Origin: Ephemerocybe angulata
Lineage: Eukaryota > Basidiomycota > Agaricomycetes > Agaricales > Psathyrellaceae
Direction: 5' to 3'
DNA length: 64,000 nt
NCBI GenBank assembly: GCA_013368325.1
Contig: JAACJK010000167.1
Location: 186,001 to 250,000 of the forward strand
Made by a program: the position numbers and the translations under genes. Within the stretch, counting starts at the first letter, position 1; every line of letters starts with the position of its first letter. Shown here one piece after another: positions 1-12,492 of the stretch. The notes under the pieces were generated by a model. The model was not told the DNA's origin. It was given only the letters and a program-made list of their open reading frames with translations, and made no database searches.

Positions 1-142
1 ACGTTTGCATTTTGACAGTTAACGAGAACGTGAGGCAGCGGCCTGAACCTGGTGTTTCCCGCAATGAGAATAAGCAGAAAACCGATACTTGAGCCGGTGC
101 TCACCCATCCCATTCTCTCTTGACGCCATTCCCAGTCACAGC

Positions 143-325
143 TCGCACGGGCAAGAAGACTTTTAGAGGACGTCGATTGAGCGCAGTGCATGTCAAGGTC
201 GGCGAGATCAGGATGCCGCGAGCAGCAAGCAAGGTCTTAGAGTGTAAACTCGGGGTATCGTCATGCGTGTAGTAGATCCCCAGGACATTAGGTTTCCGGG
301 AGATAATATTCTTGCCCTGGATATA
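143..325. repeat. Dispersed repeat A, partial copy A3
   Basis: This stretch aligns by eye with 6765-6920 of the repeat pair further right. Shared blocks include gatcaggatgccgc, tatcgtcatgc, gatccccagga and the ttccgg..agaatat block, in the same order and orientation. Homology fades on both sides. No reading frame is conserved between copies, so it looks like non-coding or long-decayed repeat DNA. Confidence 0.6.
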
Positions 326-2508
326 TTTCAGCTTCACCGCTGTTAGTTTGGGGATTGAGCAGGATGAAGCGCAAAGCAGGCGCGGGACGAAGTTCAGCGT
401 GTTATTTCGATCGTAGGGTTGGGGCTCGACGGCCTTAGTGTTGGGAATGCAAGAAACGACAGGCCGCGATGGGTACTAGGGATGAGGGCGAGAAGAAGGG
501 CAAGATCACGGTGAAGAGATGTCATAACCCGTGGGAGATCCGGCTATGATGATGCCAGCGGGTTGCCGCAGGAAACTTCGAACTAACTCGCAATACCATA
601 GCTCACTTACCACCACCATCAAATTTTGAGTAAGTCCTTTCTCCTCCCCTCGGCGCCGAGTTCGCCCACAGAACAGTGCCGATGCACATAAAAACATTAC
701 CTGCCGCCGTTGCGCACCATTCCATAGTCATAGTCATCGATTTTTTCTTTCGCACATTTCAGAAGGCCAATGCGGCCCATGAAAGTGATACGAGAGACTT
801 CTACTCTCCGACCACTCTTCTTAGAGCCCCTACATGGTGGACAGCCTGCGGGACAAGTCGCTAGAGCGACGTCGAAGGGCACCTCACCGTGTTAAGCTCG
901 TCGAGGGCGACGTGGGGCATCGAAACGCGTCGCGCTGGCAGTGCGTCCGTGCGTGGAAACGGTTGCGGTGGCATCTCAGAAGAACCATGCGGTACTTGCT
1001 TGGCACAGGCATGCAGAGCGCCGAGCGTATCAGCAAGCAAAGGGAATCATGATCCATCGTTTAGCGCCCAGCCGCTAGAAGCCGTTAGACCACAGCACCA
1101 GCTGATAGCGTCTCCCGACTGCGCGCGCCTACCGAGAGTACCTCGGTATTATACCAAAGGCACACAATCTGTTACAAAATTGCTCACCTCAATCATTGGT
1201 ACACTATCGGGTCCCCCCAATAAACGAAGAACGCTATCCCCGTCGAGATGAGAAAATGCCGCCGATGTCGTCTCTCAATCGAGACCCCGGAGCACGCACT
1301 TTTCGAATGCGCAAGTGACTCTGGGCTCATCACTCTTAGGCGCTAATATGTCAATAAACTCATCTTGCATGGAACAGAGGCCTCAATTCTTCAGTTATCG
1401 CAAATACAGGACCCCGCCAACTAATGATGGGCCTAGTCCACCTCCCTGACTCGATGAATACTATGGCAGACCAGATGTGGAACGTAAACAGCATGCTGCC
1501 ATTCGATAAGCATGCTCAAGACGTATCCACATAACTCAACCTAAACTGTCTATTTCAAATTCACAGAGTAGAGTCGCGAAATGGGAGAACACGATTAGGT
1601 AGAGTAGCATAGTAGGTAACAGGCTTACGTAGATTCATGTATGAACTCCACGCCTGTTCAGCTTCTGGGGGATGGACAACCTTGTGAGGTCAGTCGCCCC
1701 CAGCCCTGGGCAGGTACCGGGCATGATGAGGTTGGAGAGTTCCCTCGTAATCACCCCGGGGGTCGGTGATCAGTATTGGTCCCTTCCGACCTTAGAATTT
1801 ACACACACACACACACTCTCCTTCCTCGTACCATACCCACTCCCCAATGTCGACTGGAAACACCAAATCAACGAGCACTCAAGCTGCGGGAGTAAAGGAG
1901 GGATGGTGTCATGTCAGTGACGACGGATGAGGTTTGGGCAGAGGGTACGATGGTAACCGCGCTCATGGGTTCCGCTGGCGCCTCGTGGCGGATTCTGGTG
2001 AGTTTCCTACCTCTTCCTTCGTTAGTGCACAAATGCCTTTTCTGTTGGGATCCTTGGATCGAGGGGTGTAATATCCTGTTGAAAGGGTTTTTTTTCGCCG
2101 TTTACTTTATTTTATTGCCAGAGTCCGAGTCCTCTCCCTGGGAGGCGCGATTATTATTTCCAGTCAGTCCAGACAGGGAGACTAATCCAAGGTTCACGGT
2201 TCAGATTCTTCCACCAACGGTTAAAACAACTGCTCGCTATACCCAGCATCGAGAGGGACTCCAGGGAGGGCTGAGGGCAATTTCCGGATGCAGTGATGGC
2301 GCCGGCGTCAATTGTGAGTTTCCTCCAGCCACTCCAGTGTGACACAAAACAGCCTCCAAACGCGCTGGGTAACGCGTTACGCGACGCGTCGAACTGCAAT
2401 GGGCATCTAATGCCACGCCTTGGCAACTTTTGGCGTTGGCAGGCAAAAAAAACAGTCAACAGTGAGGCATCGCGACGGGTCACGCGACCGGCTGGGCCGA
2501 CGCGCCCC

Positions 2509-2516
2509 TATTTAAG
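2509..2516 (+). promoter_or_regulatory. TATA-like box (TATTTAAG)
   Basis: An AT-rich TATTTAAG lies inside a very GC-rich stretch, about 220 bases before the predicted start at 2734. A pyrimidine-rich leader follows. The position suits a core promoter with a long 5' untranslated region. This is inference from the sequence only. Confidence 0.4.
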
Positions 2517-2733
2517 GAGGCGCGCCGAGCTTCCTTCTAGTTTCTTACCATTTCTTTCCATAATCTAGAGTCACTCCACGCGATTGGAGTTTCACCTTCA
2601 GCTCTAGTAGCTTCGCTTGTTTTCGCATTTTCGTCCTGTGTTAGTTCGGCTGTAGAGATTCCTTGAACACTAACCTCATGATCCTCTTTGCTTTTGGCAG
2701 TGCAAACTCGCCCGCTTCCTCCTAAACTTTCTT

Positions 2734-3894
2734 ATGAAATACCTCAGCCCCCAAGGACCAATGGATTCCAAACGTATTCACGAAAACGCTTCCGATAGAA
2801 ACGTTTCCCAAGAACACGGTAAGTTGTGGCAGAAAGTCCGCCGTCGCCGTCCAGCTAATAAAATCCGGTTCGCAGTCAACGGCGCGTCCACCACATCCAC
2901 CAGCACCGCCGCCGCCGTCGCCGATTCCATACCCAATGTCAGACTGTGCGAAGCCGAATCATCGTCCCCGCTCCCCGTAGACGGAAGCGTGTCTGTCCCC
3001 ACCAGCTTCAACTCCGACGAGGGCTTCACGAATGCGGCCACCACTGCCGAGCTGTCGAAATCTCTCAGCGTCCTTTGCGATGAAGACCGTGAATCGGTGG
3101 GCACACTGGTCGTCGGCCAATCGGTGGGCGCCCCAGTCGACGACGACGACGACGAAGACGGCGACTCGGAGGTGTCCCTAGGCGATGAAGACGACGACGA
3201 CTACGACGCCAATGCGTCTCATTCGGCTTCTGCCACTCCCAGCCCAGCGACATTTGCGCTCGCTATGAATCTCCCAGCAGCACATGCCATCGCTGCTGCG
3301 AATCGCCCAGCGCCCTCCGACCATCAAGCTGGGGAGGTCCAACGGAGGTTCATCAAGGATGTCACCCGGGACTCGAAAGCCAGCTCGACCCCTCTGTGCG
3401 GACAGACCATGATCAACGAGGTCCTCCAAACAAGGGTCGTCCTAGTTCACTTCCATCGCCTGAACCTACGTACCGGCGTCTACCAACCCAATCCGCGTGC
3501 GCATGACTTGGCCCAGCCCTTGGGTCCCCAAGCTGCTCTCGAGCCTGCCACCACGCACTGCGCCAAGCGCATGTGTGAGTTCGACGGAGACTGTCCCTCC
3601 ATGAAGCTCATTTTCTGCGTCAAGGACCATACCAGCGGGATCTTCGTCGCGGAGCCTCAGGTTCATCCGTATGTCTCCTGTGCGGATGTCTATCGTGCAG
3701 TCAGGGACGCGGTCGCGCGTTTCGACACGAAGCCGTGGGTGTATAGGGAGAATGGGGTGCCGGTGAGCAATGTCGTTCCCCCCAGTGAGCTGAACTGGGG
3801 CAGTTGGTACTTTGGGGGGATTGAGCAGGTTGTGAAGGGCAGGAATTTGTGGAGGGTGGTTTTGCGCGATCAGGAGGGGGATGTTGTGGAGTAG
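2734..3894 (+). CDS. Hypothetical acidic, mostly disordered protein (386 aa)
   Basis: I do not recognise a family. The single open frame runs 386 codons without an intron and has consistent codon use. A second in-frame ATG at 2761 could be the real start. Residues 1-50 are basic (VRRRRPANKIR). The middle is Ser/Thr/Ala-rich and holds a very acidic Asp/Glu run at about residues 135-160. The last 170 residues look folded, with several Trp and Tyr (KPWVYRENG, LNWGSWYFGG) and a charged C-terminus. The acidic tract next to a basic N-terminus would suit a nuclear protein, but no catalytic or DNA-binding motif is visible. A TATA-like box lies 220 bases upstream. The nearest repeat copies are more than 1.7 kb away, so nothing in the context suggests a job. 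Confidence 0.7.
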   Translation: MKYLSPQGPMDSKRIHENASDRNVSQEHGKLWQKVRRRRPANKIRFAVNGASTTSTSTAAAVADSIPNVRLCEAESSSPLPVDGSVSVPTSFNSDEGFTNAATTAELSKSLSVLCDEDRESVGTLVVGQSVGAPVDDDDDEDGDSEVSLGDEDDDDYDANASHSASATPSPATFALAMNLPAAHAIAAANRPAPSDHQAGEVQRRFIKDVTRDSKASSTPLCGQTMINEVLQTRVVLVHFHRLNLRTGVYQPNPRAHDLAQPLGPQAALEPATTHCAKRMCEFDGDCPSMKLIFCVKDHTSGIFVAEPQVHPYVSCADVYRAVRDAVARFDTKPWVYRENGVPVSNVVPPSELNWGSWYFGGIEQVVKGRNLWRVVLRDQEGDVVE

Positions 3895-5599
3895 GGGGGA
3901 GGATGTGTGTGATGGGGTGAAGTTGAGAAGGTGCGACCGATGGACGCACCTTGATATTTAAGATTTATTTTTGCTTTTTATCTTGATTTATTTTTGGTTC
4001 TTCGACGACGTTGGGTGCTATTTTGGATTCGTTTTGTTGGCTTCTTCTTCCTTTTCTCCCTTCCATTCCTACACCCCTACTCGCCCTTCTCAGCCCTGCC
4101 TTACCTTCGCCCTCTCCTCTGCCTTCCAAGTTCTTCTCCCCGCCCTTTGCCCTCTTCTCTCCCTTCCGAAGTCCCCTTCCCTCCCTTCCGAGTCCCCGTT
4201 CCCCCTTTTCATCGCATAGCTCTCTACATCGTTCCTCTTTCCCACCTACATCGCATATCCCAAAAACATCCTAGGAAAACATCATAGCCCACAACCTTCC
4301 CCACATTTGTACCACCATCCATAGCTATCGCATCAGTATACCTTACCTTTCAATAATAGTGCATACCCTTTATCGAACGTGGCACCGCGCGAGTGTTGAA
4401 GAGCGTGCTAGTGCGCTGGGGAGGTACGATGAGGGGAGAGGAGAGGAGCGGAGCAACCCGACGACGATGACGATGGCGAAGTGCTGACCTATTGACACCG
4501 AGGGCATTGCGTCCGAAGCACGCGGATTGCAAGAGAGGACGCGTTCGATATTGACGCGGACGCGTCAGTGGCAACGGGCACGAGTGGCGGCTTTCGTTCA
4601 TGAGCCATGCCACCTCTACCGTGAAAGGGAGGGGATAAGGAATTTGAAATTGCTGAAAGAGCGTGATGGTGAGCGTGGTGAAAGGGTGAAAGACAGATGA
4701 AAGAGGTGATTATCGCGGTGGTATCACGGTGGTGCTGTGATTGACGCTGGGGCAAGGCTGGGATGAATGTGGGCTGGAATTTGTGGTATGGGCTGTAGGA
4801 TGGGGAAGAGCTCGAGGGACGACGTGGAGGGACTTTGAGACGGGCGGTGTGAGTGGGGAGGGAAGGAATGCGTGGGTGGTGTAGCTGTCAGAAGGATTCA
4901 TATTATTATAGTCGTAGGACCTACATGCCTGTGATCGATCGTTGGGCACTCCGTGTTATACGCGCCCTTCGACTTGGGTTATTTCCAGAAGGTGGGGTGA
5001 GCAGGTGTGAAAAGTGGCAGCAGTAGCGAGGGATAATCGAGAGGGTCTTCTATACTTCTGGAGAGAAAGACGTTCTGTGAAACCGTGACCGCAATGGATC
5101 GATCGATGGGTGGACGCGTCGTTCATTCACGCTTTCTGTATTTGTAGGTAGTGCCGTTCTTGAACATAGGCGGGATTACAGCCAGTTGCGTGTAACGAGA
5201 TGTGAGTTCCAAAGTATTGGGGTATTGATTTCCATCCGAGTGTATCCCTAGGTACGTTAATATTTCCAGCTAGCCACTCGTGTACAGTGGTCTATGCGAG
5301 TCTATGCGTCAGCGCTAGTTGGCCTCTACGTGATGAGCTCTCTTTTGTATGGATTACCCGGAGGTGGGTGATACAAAGAGCCACCGTGCTTTCTGGCTTT
5401 TGATATTGAGAAGGTAGCCGTAATTTCTGAGGCAAGCTTATGGGGTTGGAACTTGAAAGGATGGTAGTATGCGACCCTCGGTCTCGTCGACACCTACACC
5501 TGTTATCATAAGATTGTGCGAGAAATGTATTAGGAGTTATTTAATCGCAGGTGAAGGGGATACGCCCTGCAGTTTAGAGAAGGCGAGACACTCGTTCAC
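3895..5599. other. Intergenic, no gene recognised
   Basis: 4030-4230 is strongly pyrimidine-rich on the plus strand (runs of cttc/ccct), which keeps several frames open without coding character. The rest shows no spliceable frame, tRNA or known repeat that I can support. Confidence 0.45.
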
Positions 5600-6290
5600 G
5601 TCTGCCGCCCTTGGGCCCCAGCCCCAGTGTTAGGAACGTTGCAAGCTGCGCGTGTGGCCTGGGCTTTCCTTTGGAGCCATCCACACGGAAATGAAGTTTG
5701 AAAGGCTTGTAGACCCTCGATCGCAAGGTGAGAGAATTGTGCTTGCCATTTTGGCCACTCCTCGATTTCGGATGGCGCGCGATATGATAAAATTGGCGCT
5801 GAATCAGTTGGAACGAGGCGGCGGGGGATCCCGAGCGCAACGACACGCACGCTTTATGGTATGCCCGTAGTAGAACGCGAGTAACGGTACTCTGTAGGTC
5901 GCTGGGACTAAAGTAGCCCACCTACCCTTTTTTCCAAGGGAAAGAGGATTTGCGAGGACGTTGAGCCCAGCGCATGGAAGGGTCGGATCAGGACGCCGCA
6001 AGCCGCAAGCGGATCCAGGGAGGGTGTTCTAACTTCTAGGGCGCCAAGTTTCCGCATGAGAGAATACACGACGACGTGCCTTGGCCCGTCCTGCCCTGGA
6101 TGTGCTCTACTATTTTGCGGGTGTGAATGAAGGACGGATGCGAGGGCGGGACAGGATCAGCCGACGGTGTGGCTGTGGCGTCCCAAAACGGAATGGGGGG
6201 CGGGAGGGGAGGGGACAGAGCCTAGAGGGACAGAGAGGTGGGCGCTGGGCGAGAATGGCAGCCGCTGGGGGGATCTGGGAGTCGGATTAA
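5600..6290. repeat. Dispersed repeat A, copy A1
   Basis: This is the first of two directly repeated copies about 835 bases apart. Matching landmarks with copy A2 are ttggcgcgcgatatgataa-like sequence near 5775/6590, the gagcccagcgcatgg block near 5965/6791, gccgcaagccgcaagcggatcc near 5995/6825, and the cagccgacggtgtggctgtgg block near 6157/6996. Copies differ by scattered substitutions and small indels, so the duplication is old. Short minus-strand frames occur in both copies but do not keep register. Confidence 0.75.
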
Positions 6291-6439
6291 CATAGACGGG
6301 CTGGAAACTGGGATGACTGAGGCAAGGGCAAGTCTATGGCTATGCGATGTTCAGAAGCTTGCCAACCTTGTGCGAGAATGCGCCGATATATATCTATTCG
6401 AAGGTGGAACGAATGTGCCCGCCAGTTTGAGGACGAAGA

Positions 6440-7110
6440 GGTACTATGTAAGGCCCTGGCCCCAGCGCTAAGAAACACATTGAACGGATGTAAGCGGCGT
6501 GTGGCTTTCTTGGGCCATCCGGCAGAGATTAAAAGACCTTCTACCACTGATCGCGAAATGAGACCGCCACTTTGGCCACTCATCGGCGTTGGCGCGCGAT
6601 ATGATAAGATTAGCGCTGAATCAGCGCGGCGGGGCATCCCGAGCACAGACTTGAAGATACGTACGCCTTAAAGTTATGGCATGCCCTTTGCCCGTAATAG
6701 AATGGTAGTAACAGTGCTCTGTGGGTCACTGAGATCAAGGTAGTCCATCCTGTCCTTGTTTCCAGGGCAAAAGAAGACCTTGGGAGGACGATGAGCCCAG
6801 CGCATGGGAGGGTCGGATCAGGATGCCGCAAGCCGCAAGCGGATCCGGTGGGGGGTGTTATCGTCATGCACGTGGATCCCCAGGACGTCAAGCTTCCGGA
6901 AGAGAATATACGGCGACGTACCTTGGTCCTGGACTTGGATGTGTTCTTGTGTTTTGTGGGTGTGGATGAAGCGTGAATGCGGGGGGCGGGCTGATCAGCC
7001 GACGGTGTGGCTGTGGTATCCCAAAACGGAATGCAGGGCGGGAGGGGGAGGGGGACGAGAGCAGGGCGCAGGGCGAGAATAGCAGCTGGGAGGATACGGC
7101 AGTCGGACGC
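6440..7110. repeat. Dispersed repeat A, copy A2
   Basis: This is the second tandem copy of the 5600-6290 unit, in the same orientation. Its right end lies about 310 bases before the start of the Snf5 gene, so it may contribute to that gene's upstream region. A third, partial copy is at 143-325. No terminal inverted repeats or flanking target duplication were found by eye, so the element class is unknown. Confidence 0.75.
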
Positions 7111-7420
7111 CGATGGGAGAGGGATCGGAGAAAGTGGAGGGTCGGGCCTAGAATGGAGAGATGTGGGACACAGCTTGGCGTGACTAGACGGAAGACGGAG
7201 TCGGAAGAATAATCATCGCATCTGCCAACTCCGTCCCGTGCGCACGTCCCCCGCCCATCCGCTGCGTGTCCCTCCCCTGAGCGCGCTGTCCCGCCCGCGC
7301 CCTCGCCGCCGTCGTCGTCGCCGCCCATCCCCTGCCTGCGCGTGACGTGACACCTCACCCTCTGCCCCGTCACGCCCGTGTGACAGGCTTGGTTTCTTTT
7401 CGCCTTCGTCGTCGCGCGGG

Positions 7421-7558
7421 ATGGATCCCTCGTACCAGCAGCAAAAGTTCGCCCCGGGCGGCCTCCGCAACATGGCCCTCTTCGACCAGATGGGCTTCTC
7501 CCAGGCCCAGGTTCAGAACATGACCCCAGGCCAGATGAATATGCTCATGGCAAAGGCC

Positions 7559-7593
<35 letters not shown>

Positions 7594-10500
7594 AATGCAC
7601 CACCAGCTCAACGCGTCGCCCGACCTCAACGACCCCATGCTCATGATGCCCCCGCCGCCGCCCCGCCCGTCCACCGCGATGGGCATGGGCTTCGGCATGC
7701 CCTCGCGCCCCGGCACCAGCCTTTCCCACCGCTCCCCCGTCATCCCCGGCCCCGACATGAACATGAACAACTTTACGCCCCAGCAGCAGCAGCAGCTCAT
7801 GCAGATGCAGCAGCAGCGCCAGGCGCAGCAGCAAGGCCAGCAGTTTATGAATCCCGCCGAAGCGCAAGCGCAACAGCAGCAGCAGCAGCTCAGGATGCAG
7901 CAGCAACAACAGCAGATGATGATGCAGCAGCAGCAGATGGGCATGGCCCGGCCTCAGAGCCGCATGGTGCGTCCCAGCCTTGCATATGCGCCCCTGCGCG
8001 CCGACTGACGTGCCCTGACCCAGATGAACGGCGGCCAGGCACCCACAGCGCGCCCCGGGACCCCAGGAGGCGCCCAGCAGCCGCCCCCGCGCCAGCTCTC
8101 GAGCCACAGCCAGACCCAGAGCCCCGTCGGCGGCGCAGCAGTGTCGCTCCCCACTCCACAGACGCCCTCGGGCGTCAGCGCACAGCAGCTCCAGCACCTC
8201 AACATGAGCAACCTCCAGGGCCAAGGCCAGAACGCGGGGTACCCTGGCGGCGGGAGCAGCCACCACGGCTCGCCGCCTGTCACCCCTGGCGCCGGGGGCC
8301 AAGTCCCTGGCTCGCCGTATCGGGGCGCGAAGCGCAAGCTTGGGAGTGAGAGCGCTGAGAGCCCGCGGTTGGGCGGCCAGGTTCCGGGCGCGGTGGCTTT
8401 GAATGGTGCGGGGATGACGCCTCAGCAGCAGCAGGCTTTCATGATGCAGCAGCAGCAGCAGCAGCAGGCGCTTTTGATGCAAAGACAGCGCATGAACACT
8501 GGGAGTCCGAGACCTGGGAGCTCGATGGGCATGGGCATGGGTGGTGTCGATCCCACCCTGGGACTGGGTGGTCTTACACCCCAGCAACAACAGCAATTGA
8601 TGCTACAGCAGCAGCAGCAGCAACAAATGATTCAGCAGCGAGCAAGGCAGGGCTCGATGCCCCCACCTCCCGCCGGGGGCGCCATGCGGCAGGGGTCGCT
8701 GCCGCCCCCGACGACGACCACGCCGATGAAGATGGGCATCATCCCACCTGGAGGCGGGATCGTGAGCGGCGGGACTCCCGTCGTTCCTCCGGGAGCGGGG
8801 GTGGGGATGGTGCCCCCAGTCGTGCCCCCAGGCGCCATCGTCGGTCCTGGACCAACAGCGTCCGCGCTACCTGTGCCCCCTGTTCTCCCCCAACAATCCA
8901 TGGCGCCGCAGCCTGCACTTCCGGCAGTCATCCCATCCCTCCCGCCGCTCCCTGCGAACGTCTCGCTCAACCCCTCCGTGACGCGCGTCACACCTGTCCC
9001 GCTCGTCGACAGCCTGAAGCTCATCCCCGAGCTGAGTGCGGAGGAGATCGCGCAGATCAAGGAGTGGATGGCGGTGGATAGGGAGTACGAGACGAGTGTG
9101 TATCGGCGGATGCGTGAGCGGGGCGCGGAGGAGGTGCGCGAGGCGTTCGGGCACCCCATGCCCCCTGTTGCGCCGGGGCGGCCGGTGAATAGAAATCTTG
9201 TGGGGACGCGGCAGGTGTTTTGGTGGGAGAAGGGGTTTGCGGGGAGGAATTTGAATAAGTGGAGGGCGTTGGCGGTGGCGAATCCGCATGCGTTTAAGAG
9301 GGGGCGGGAGGGGCAGGTTGAGCCGTTTGATGTGAAGTATCAGACGCGGATGAGGCCTGTGGGTGAGCCCGGGGCCGGGGCGTTTGTGGGGGTTGTGAGC
9401 TCGAGTGGGAGGAGTCGGAAGGGGGTTGTGAAGAGGGAGGGGTTGCGGGTGCCGAGGAAGTTGGGGAAGGAGTTTGCGGATAGGGTGGAGCAGCTTGTGC
9501 CTATTCGTTTGGAGTTTGATGTTGAGCATCAGAGGATGCGGGATACGTTTGTGTGGAATTTGAATGGTGAGTGCGATTTTTTCCAGAGTTTGGTTGGTGT
9601 GGTGAGACTGATGTTGGGAATGTAGACCCGCTTGTGACTCCTGATGCGTTTGCGCAGAGCGTGGTCGAGGACTATGGGCTGCCGGCGACGTATCATTCGC
9701 ATATTGTGAAGAGCATCCAGGACCAGCTCAGCGACTATAAAGCACATTCGTGGGCGTTTGATGGGGAGGGTACGGCGAATGGGAGTGGGGTGATCGATTT
9801 GACGAGCAAGGAGGATGCGACGGAGAAGGAGAAGGACGACGAGAGGAGGAAGGAGGACGAGGATACGGACCTTGAGCACGAACATGATGGGGAGCATGAC
9901 GTTGGAAGGGTGGGTGCTGCCAGGAAGGTGAAGGAGGATGGGGCTGGGGATGGCGCGTTTGTGATGAAGGGTAAATTGGAGGAGGAGGATCGGGTGTGGT
10001 GGGATGCGTGGAAGGAGAGGGTTAGGGCACATGAGGTCCTTGCGGGCGGCGGCAAGAAGGCGCGGAAGGCGCTTGTAAAGCAGCGTGTCGCTGCTGGGGC
10101 GAGTGTGAAGAAGAGGACGAGGAAGGAGAGGGCTGCTGGAGCGGGTGAGGAGGATGGGGAGGAGGGCGATGATGAGGAGGAAGAGGGAGATGATTTGATG
10201 GATGAGGAGGATGGGGAGGAGGAGGAGGGTGAGGATGCTGACGGGTGGCTTTTGCCACCGTTGCCTGGAGAGGGCAAGGCGAATAGGCCGTTGGCATTGC
10301 ATGAGATTCCGCTTAATGAGGCGACCATGCATGAGGAGATGAGGATTTTGGTCAAGGTGAGTTTTGAATCTAGTATCTTTGGAAGGGATGCTGATAAGAT
10401 TTGTAGCTTGATATTATCGTGGGTGGGATGAAGCTTGATGACCAGTTTGAGTGGGATATGGAGAGTCAGGACGTCACTCCTGAAGAGTTTGCAGAGGTGT

Positions 10501-12492
10501 ATACGAGGGATCTTGGGCTGAATGGCGAGTTCAAGTATGTTTATTCAGCTATTCTATCAACAGGCCTAGTCTAATGCGGTCTTCTAGGACTGCGATCGCG
10601 CACTCTATTCGGGAACAAGTCGCGACATACCAGAAATCGCTCTTCCTCGTCGGACATCCCTCAGATGGCACGCCCATCCAAGACGACGAGCTGCGTCAAT
10701 CGTTCCTCCCCTCCCTCGTCTCCGGCGCGCGTCCTACCTCGGAGGTCTCCCTCTTCACGCCCACGCTGAACTACCTATCGGACGGCGAGATCGAGCGTAC
10801 CGAGAAGGAGCGCGAGAAGGAGCTGAACAAAAGGCGCAAGCGCAACACGCGTGGAAGGAGAGGCGTCGCACTGCCCGACCGCGAGCCCGTGCGGACCTAC
10901 CGGACGCCCGCGATCGGCTTCCCCGAGATGGACGCTGCGACGCTCGCGCTCGCGGCGGCGGCGAACGCGCCTGTCTCCCGTCGCGCTGCGGCTGCGGCTG
11001 CGAGTGTCACCATTGCGAATATGGTGGCGAGCGAGAACGGGACGGCGTACATGCCGCAGAGCGTGATGCAGAGCACGAGTGGTGCGAGCGGGGCCGCTGC
11101 GAATGCGCCGGTGAAGGAGAAGAAGGCGAGGGGGTTGTTTAAGGGCCCGGCGGTGCCGATGGAGTATATGAGCAAGCGCGCGGCGGTGGCGGCGCCGACG
11201 CCGTGGACGGGCGTGGAGGATGTGGGGAGTCTGCCCGCGCCGTTGGAGAATGACCCGCCGAGGGTGATGCCGGCGCCGCAGATGGTGTATGATCCGAGTG
11301 GGCGGGCGTTCCCTGGTGGGGGCAGTGTGAGCGCGGCGATGGCGAAGCTGTTGTCGGCGAAACGCGCGAAGGAGCTGGAGAGGGAGGCGAAGGAGAGGGA
11401 GTTTGTGGATGGGCAGCATCCGAATTATATTAAGGGGGTGTGGCATTGCTCGAATTGCGGGTGTCCGGAGAGTGTGGCTGTTGGGCGGAGGAAGGGGCCG
11501 TTGGGGGATAAGAGCCAGTGTGGGACGTGTGGGAAGTTTTGGCATAGGCATCGGAGGCCGAGGCCCGTGGAGTATAATCCGGATGAGAGTTTCCATTCGG
11601 GGGCGGCGAGGAGGGAGGCGGAGGGGAAGACGCCGGGGAGGAAGAAGGGGCGGGTGGGGGTGTTGGTGAAGGAGGGTGCGGGTGGGGAGGGGATGGGGAC
11701 GCCTGTGAAGGGGAGGGGCGGGGCGAGTGCGAGGGCGAGTCCGGCGGTGGGGACGCCTGGGACGGGGAGGAAGAAGGGGGCTGTGACGGAGGAGGAGGAG
11801 CCGATGAGTCCTGTGAGCGATGCGTCGAGTGTGTCGGAGGCGCCGTTGGCGGCGAAGGCGAAGCCGAATGGGACTGGGAATGGAAATTCGCCTGTGAAGA
11901 AGGAGGGGAAGCGCGAGGAGAGGGAGGAGGAGCAGAGGGAGGAAGTGAAGGAAAAGGAGGAGAAGGCGCCTGCTCCCTCGTCATCGGTGGCGGCGCCGGG
12001 GTCAGCGTCGGGGCCGGCTCCTGTGCCAACCGGGCCTGGGGTACCTGGGTCGCATGGCAGATTATGGGTGCGTCTTTAAGTCTTTTGTTTGTGGAGTATT
12101 GCTAACGTTAGTTGGGACTAGCCGCCTGAGTGGTTGACGAGCGCTATGCATGCGATGCAGAAGAAATACCCGCATGACAAGTTTGATGTTATACTGAGGC
12201 GGACAGCGTCGAGTACACCAGAGTGGAGGATCAAGTGTTTGGATTGTCCTGGAAAGGTGAGTCTTTCTTTAGTGAGTCGATATTGGAAGAGAAACTGATG
12301 AGGCTGCAGCTATATACCCCTGGTCCGAACGAGACCTTGACGAACTATGAAGTGCATCTGAAGAACCGGGTGCATAGGCTGAAAGTGAATGAGCGGTTGA
12401 ATGGAGGGAGTGCGAGTCCGACTACTGCGGCGAGTGGGTCGGTGACGCCGTCGTCGGGGCCTGTGGTGAAGGTCAAGAGTCCGGGTTCGTAG
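7421..12492 (+). CDS. SNF5: Snf5-type core subunit of a SWI/SNF chromatin remodeller (about 1581 aa, 7 exons)
   Basis: Snf5/SMARCB1 proteins are core subunits of SWI/SNF (or RSC) and help dock the ATPase on nucleosomes in the nucleus. Predicted exons are 7421-7966, 8024-9566, 9626-10356, 10407-10534, 10588-12067, 12122-12256 and 12310-12492; frame closes exactly. Residues 1-590 are rich in Gln, Met and Pro with many polyQ runs, as in yeast Snf5. The two SNF5 repeats start near residue 672 (VWNLNDPLVTPDAFAQSVVE across an intron) and near 935 (EWDMESQDVTPEEFA), separated by a very acidic insert of about 200 residues. A GATA-like finger (CX2CX20CX2C) lies near 1268-1295. The C-terminus has the fungal IKCLDCPGKLYTPGP and VHLKNRVHR motifs. 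Length exceeds yeast Snf5 (905 aa). It could be the RSC paralogue Sfh1, but the Q-rich N-terminus favours Snf5. Confidence 0.9.

Larger units (their letters stand above)
1..2733. other. Gene-poor left flank
   Basis: No open frame with convincing coding character or splice structure is seen. The stretch holds one partial copy of a dispersed repeat (143-325), an (AC)8 microsatellite at 1801-1816, and the promoter and leader of the gene starting at 2734. Short open frames here have mixed codon use and no recognisable motif. Confidence 0.5.

Noticed and set aside
7370..8596. Long minus-strand frames opposite the SNF5 polyQ region, Leu- and Cys-rich
   Set aside because: They are mirror images of CAG/CAA repeats. 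The plus strand has splice-consistent conserved domains, and the antisense frames have no motif.
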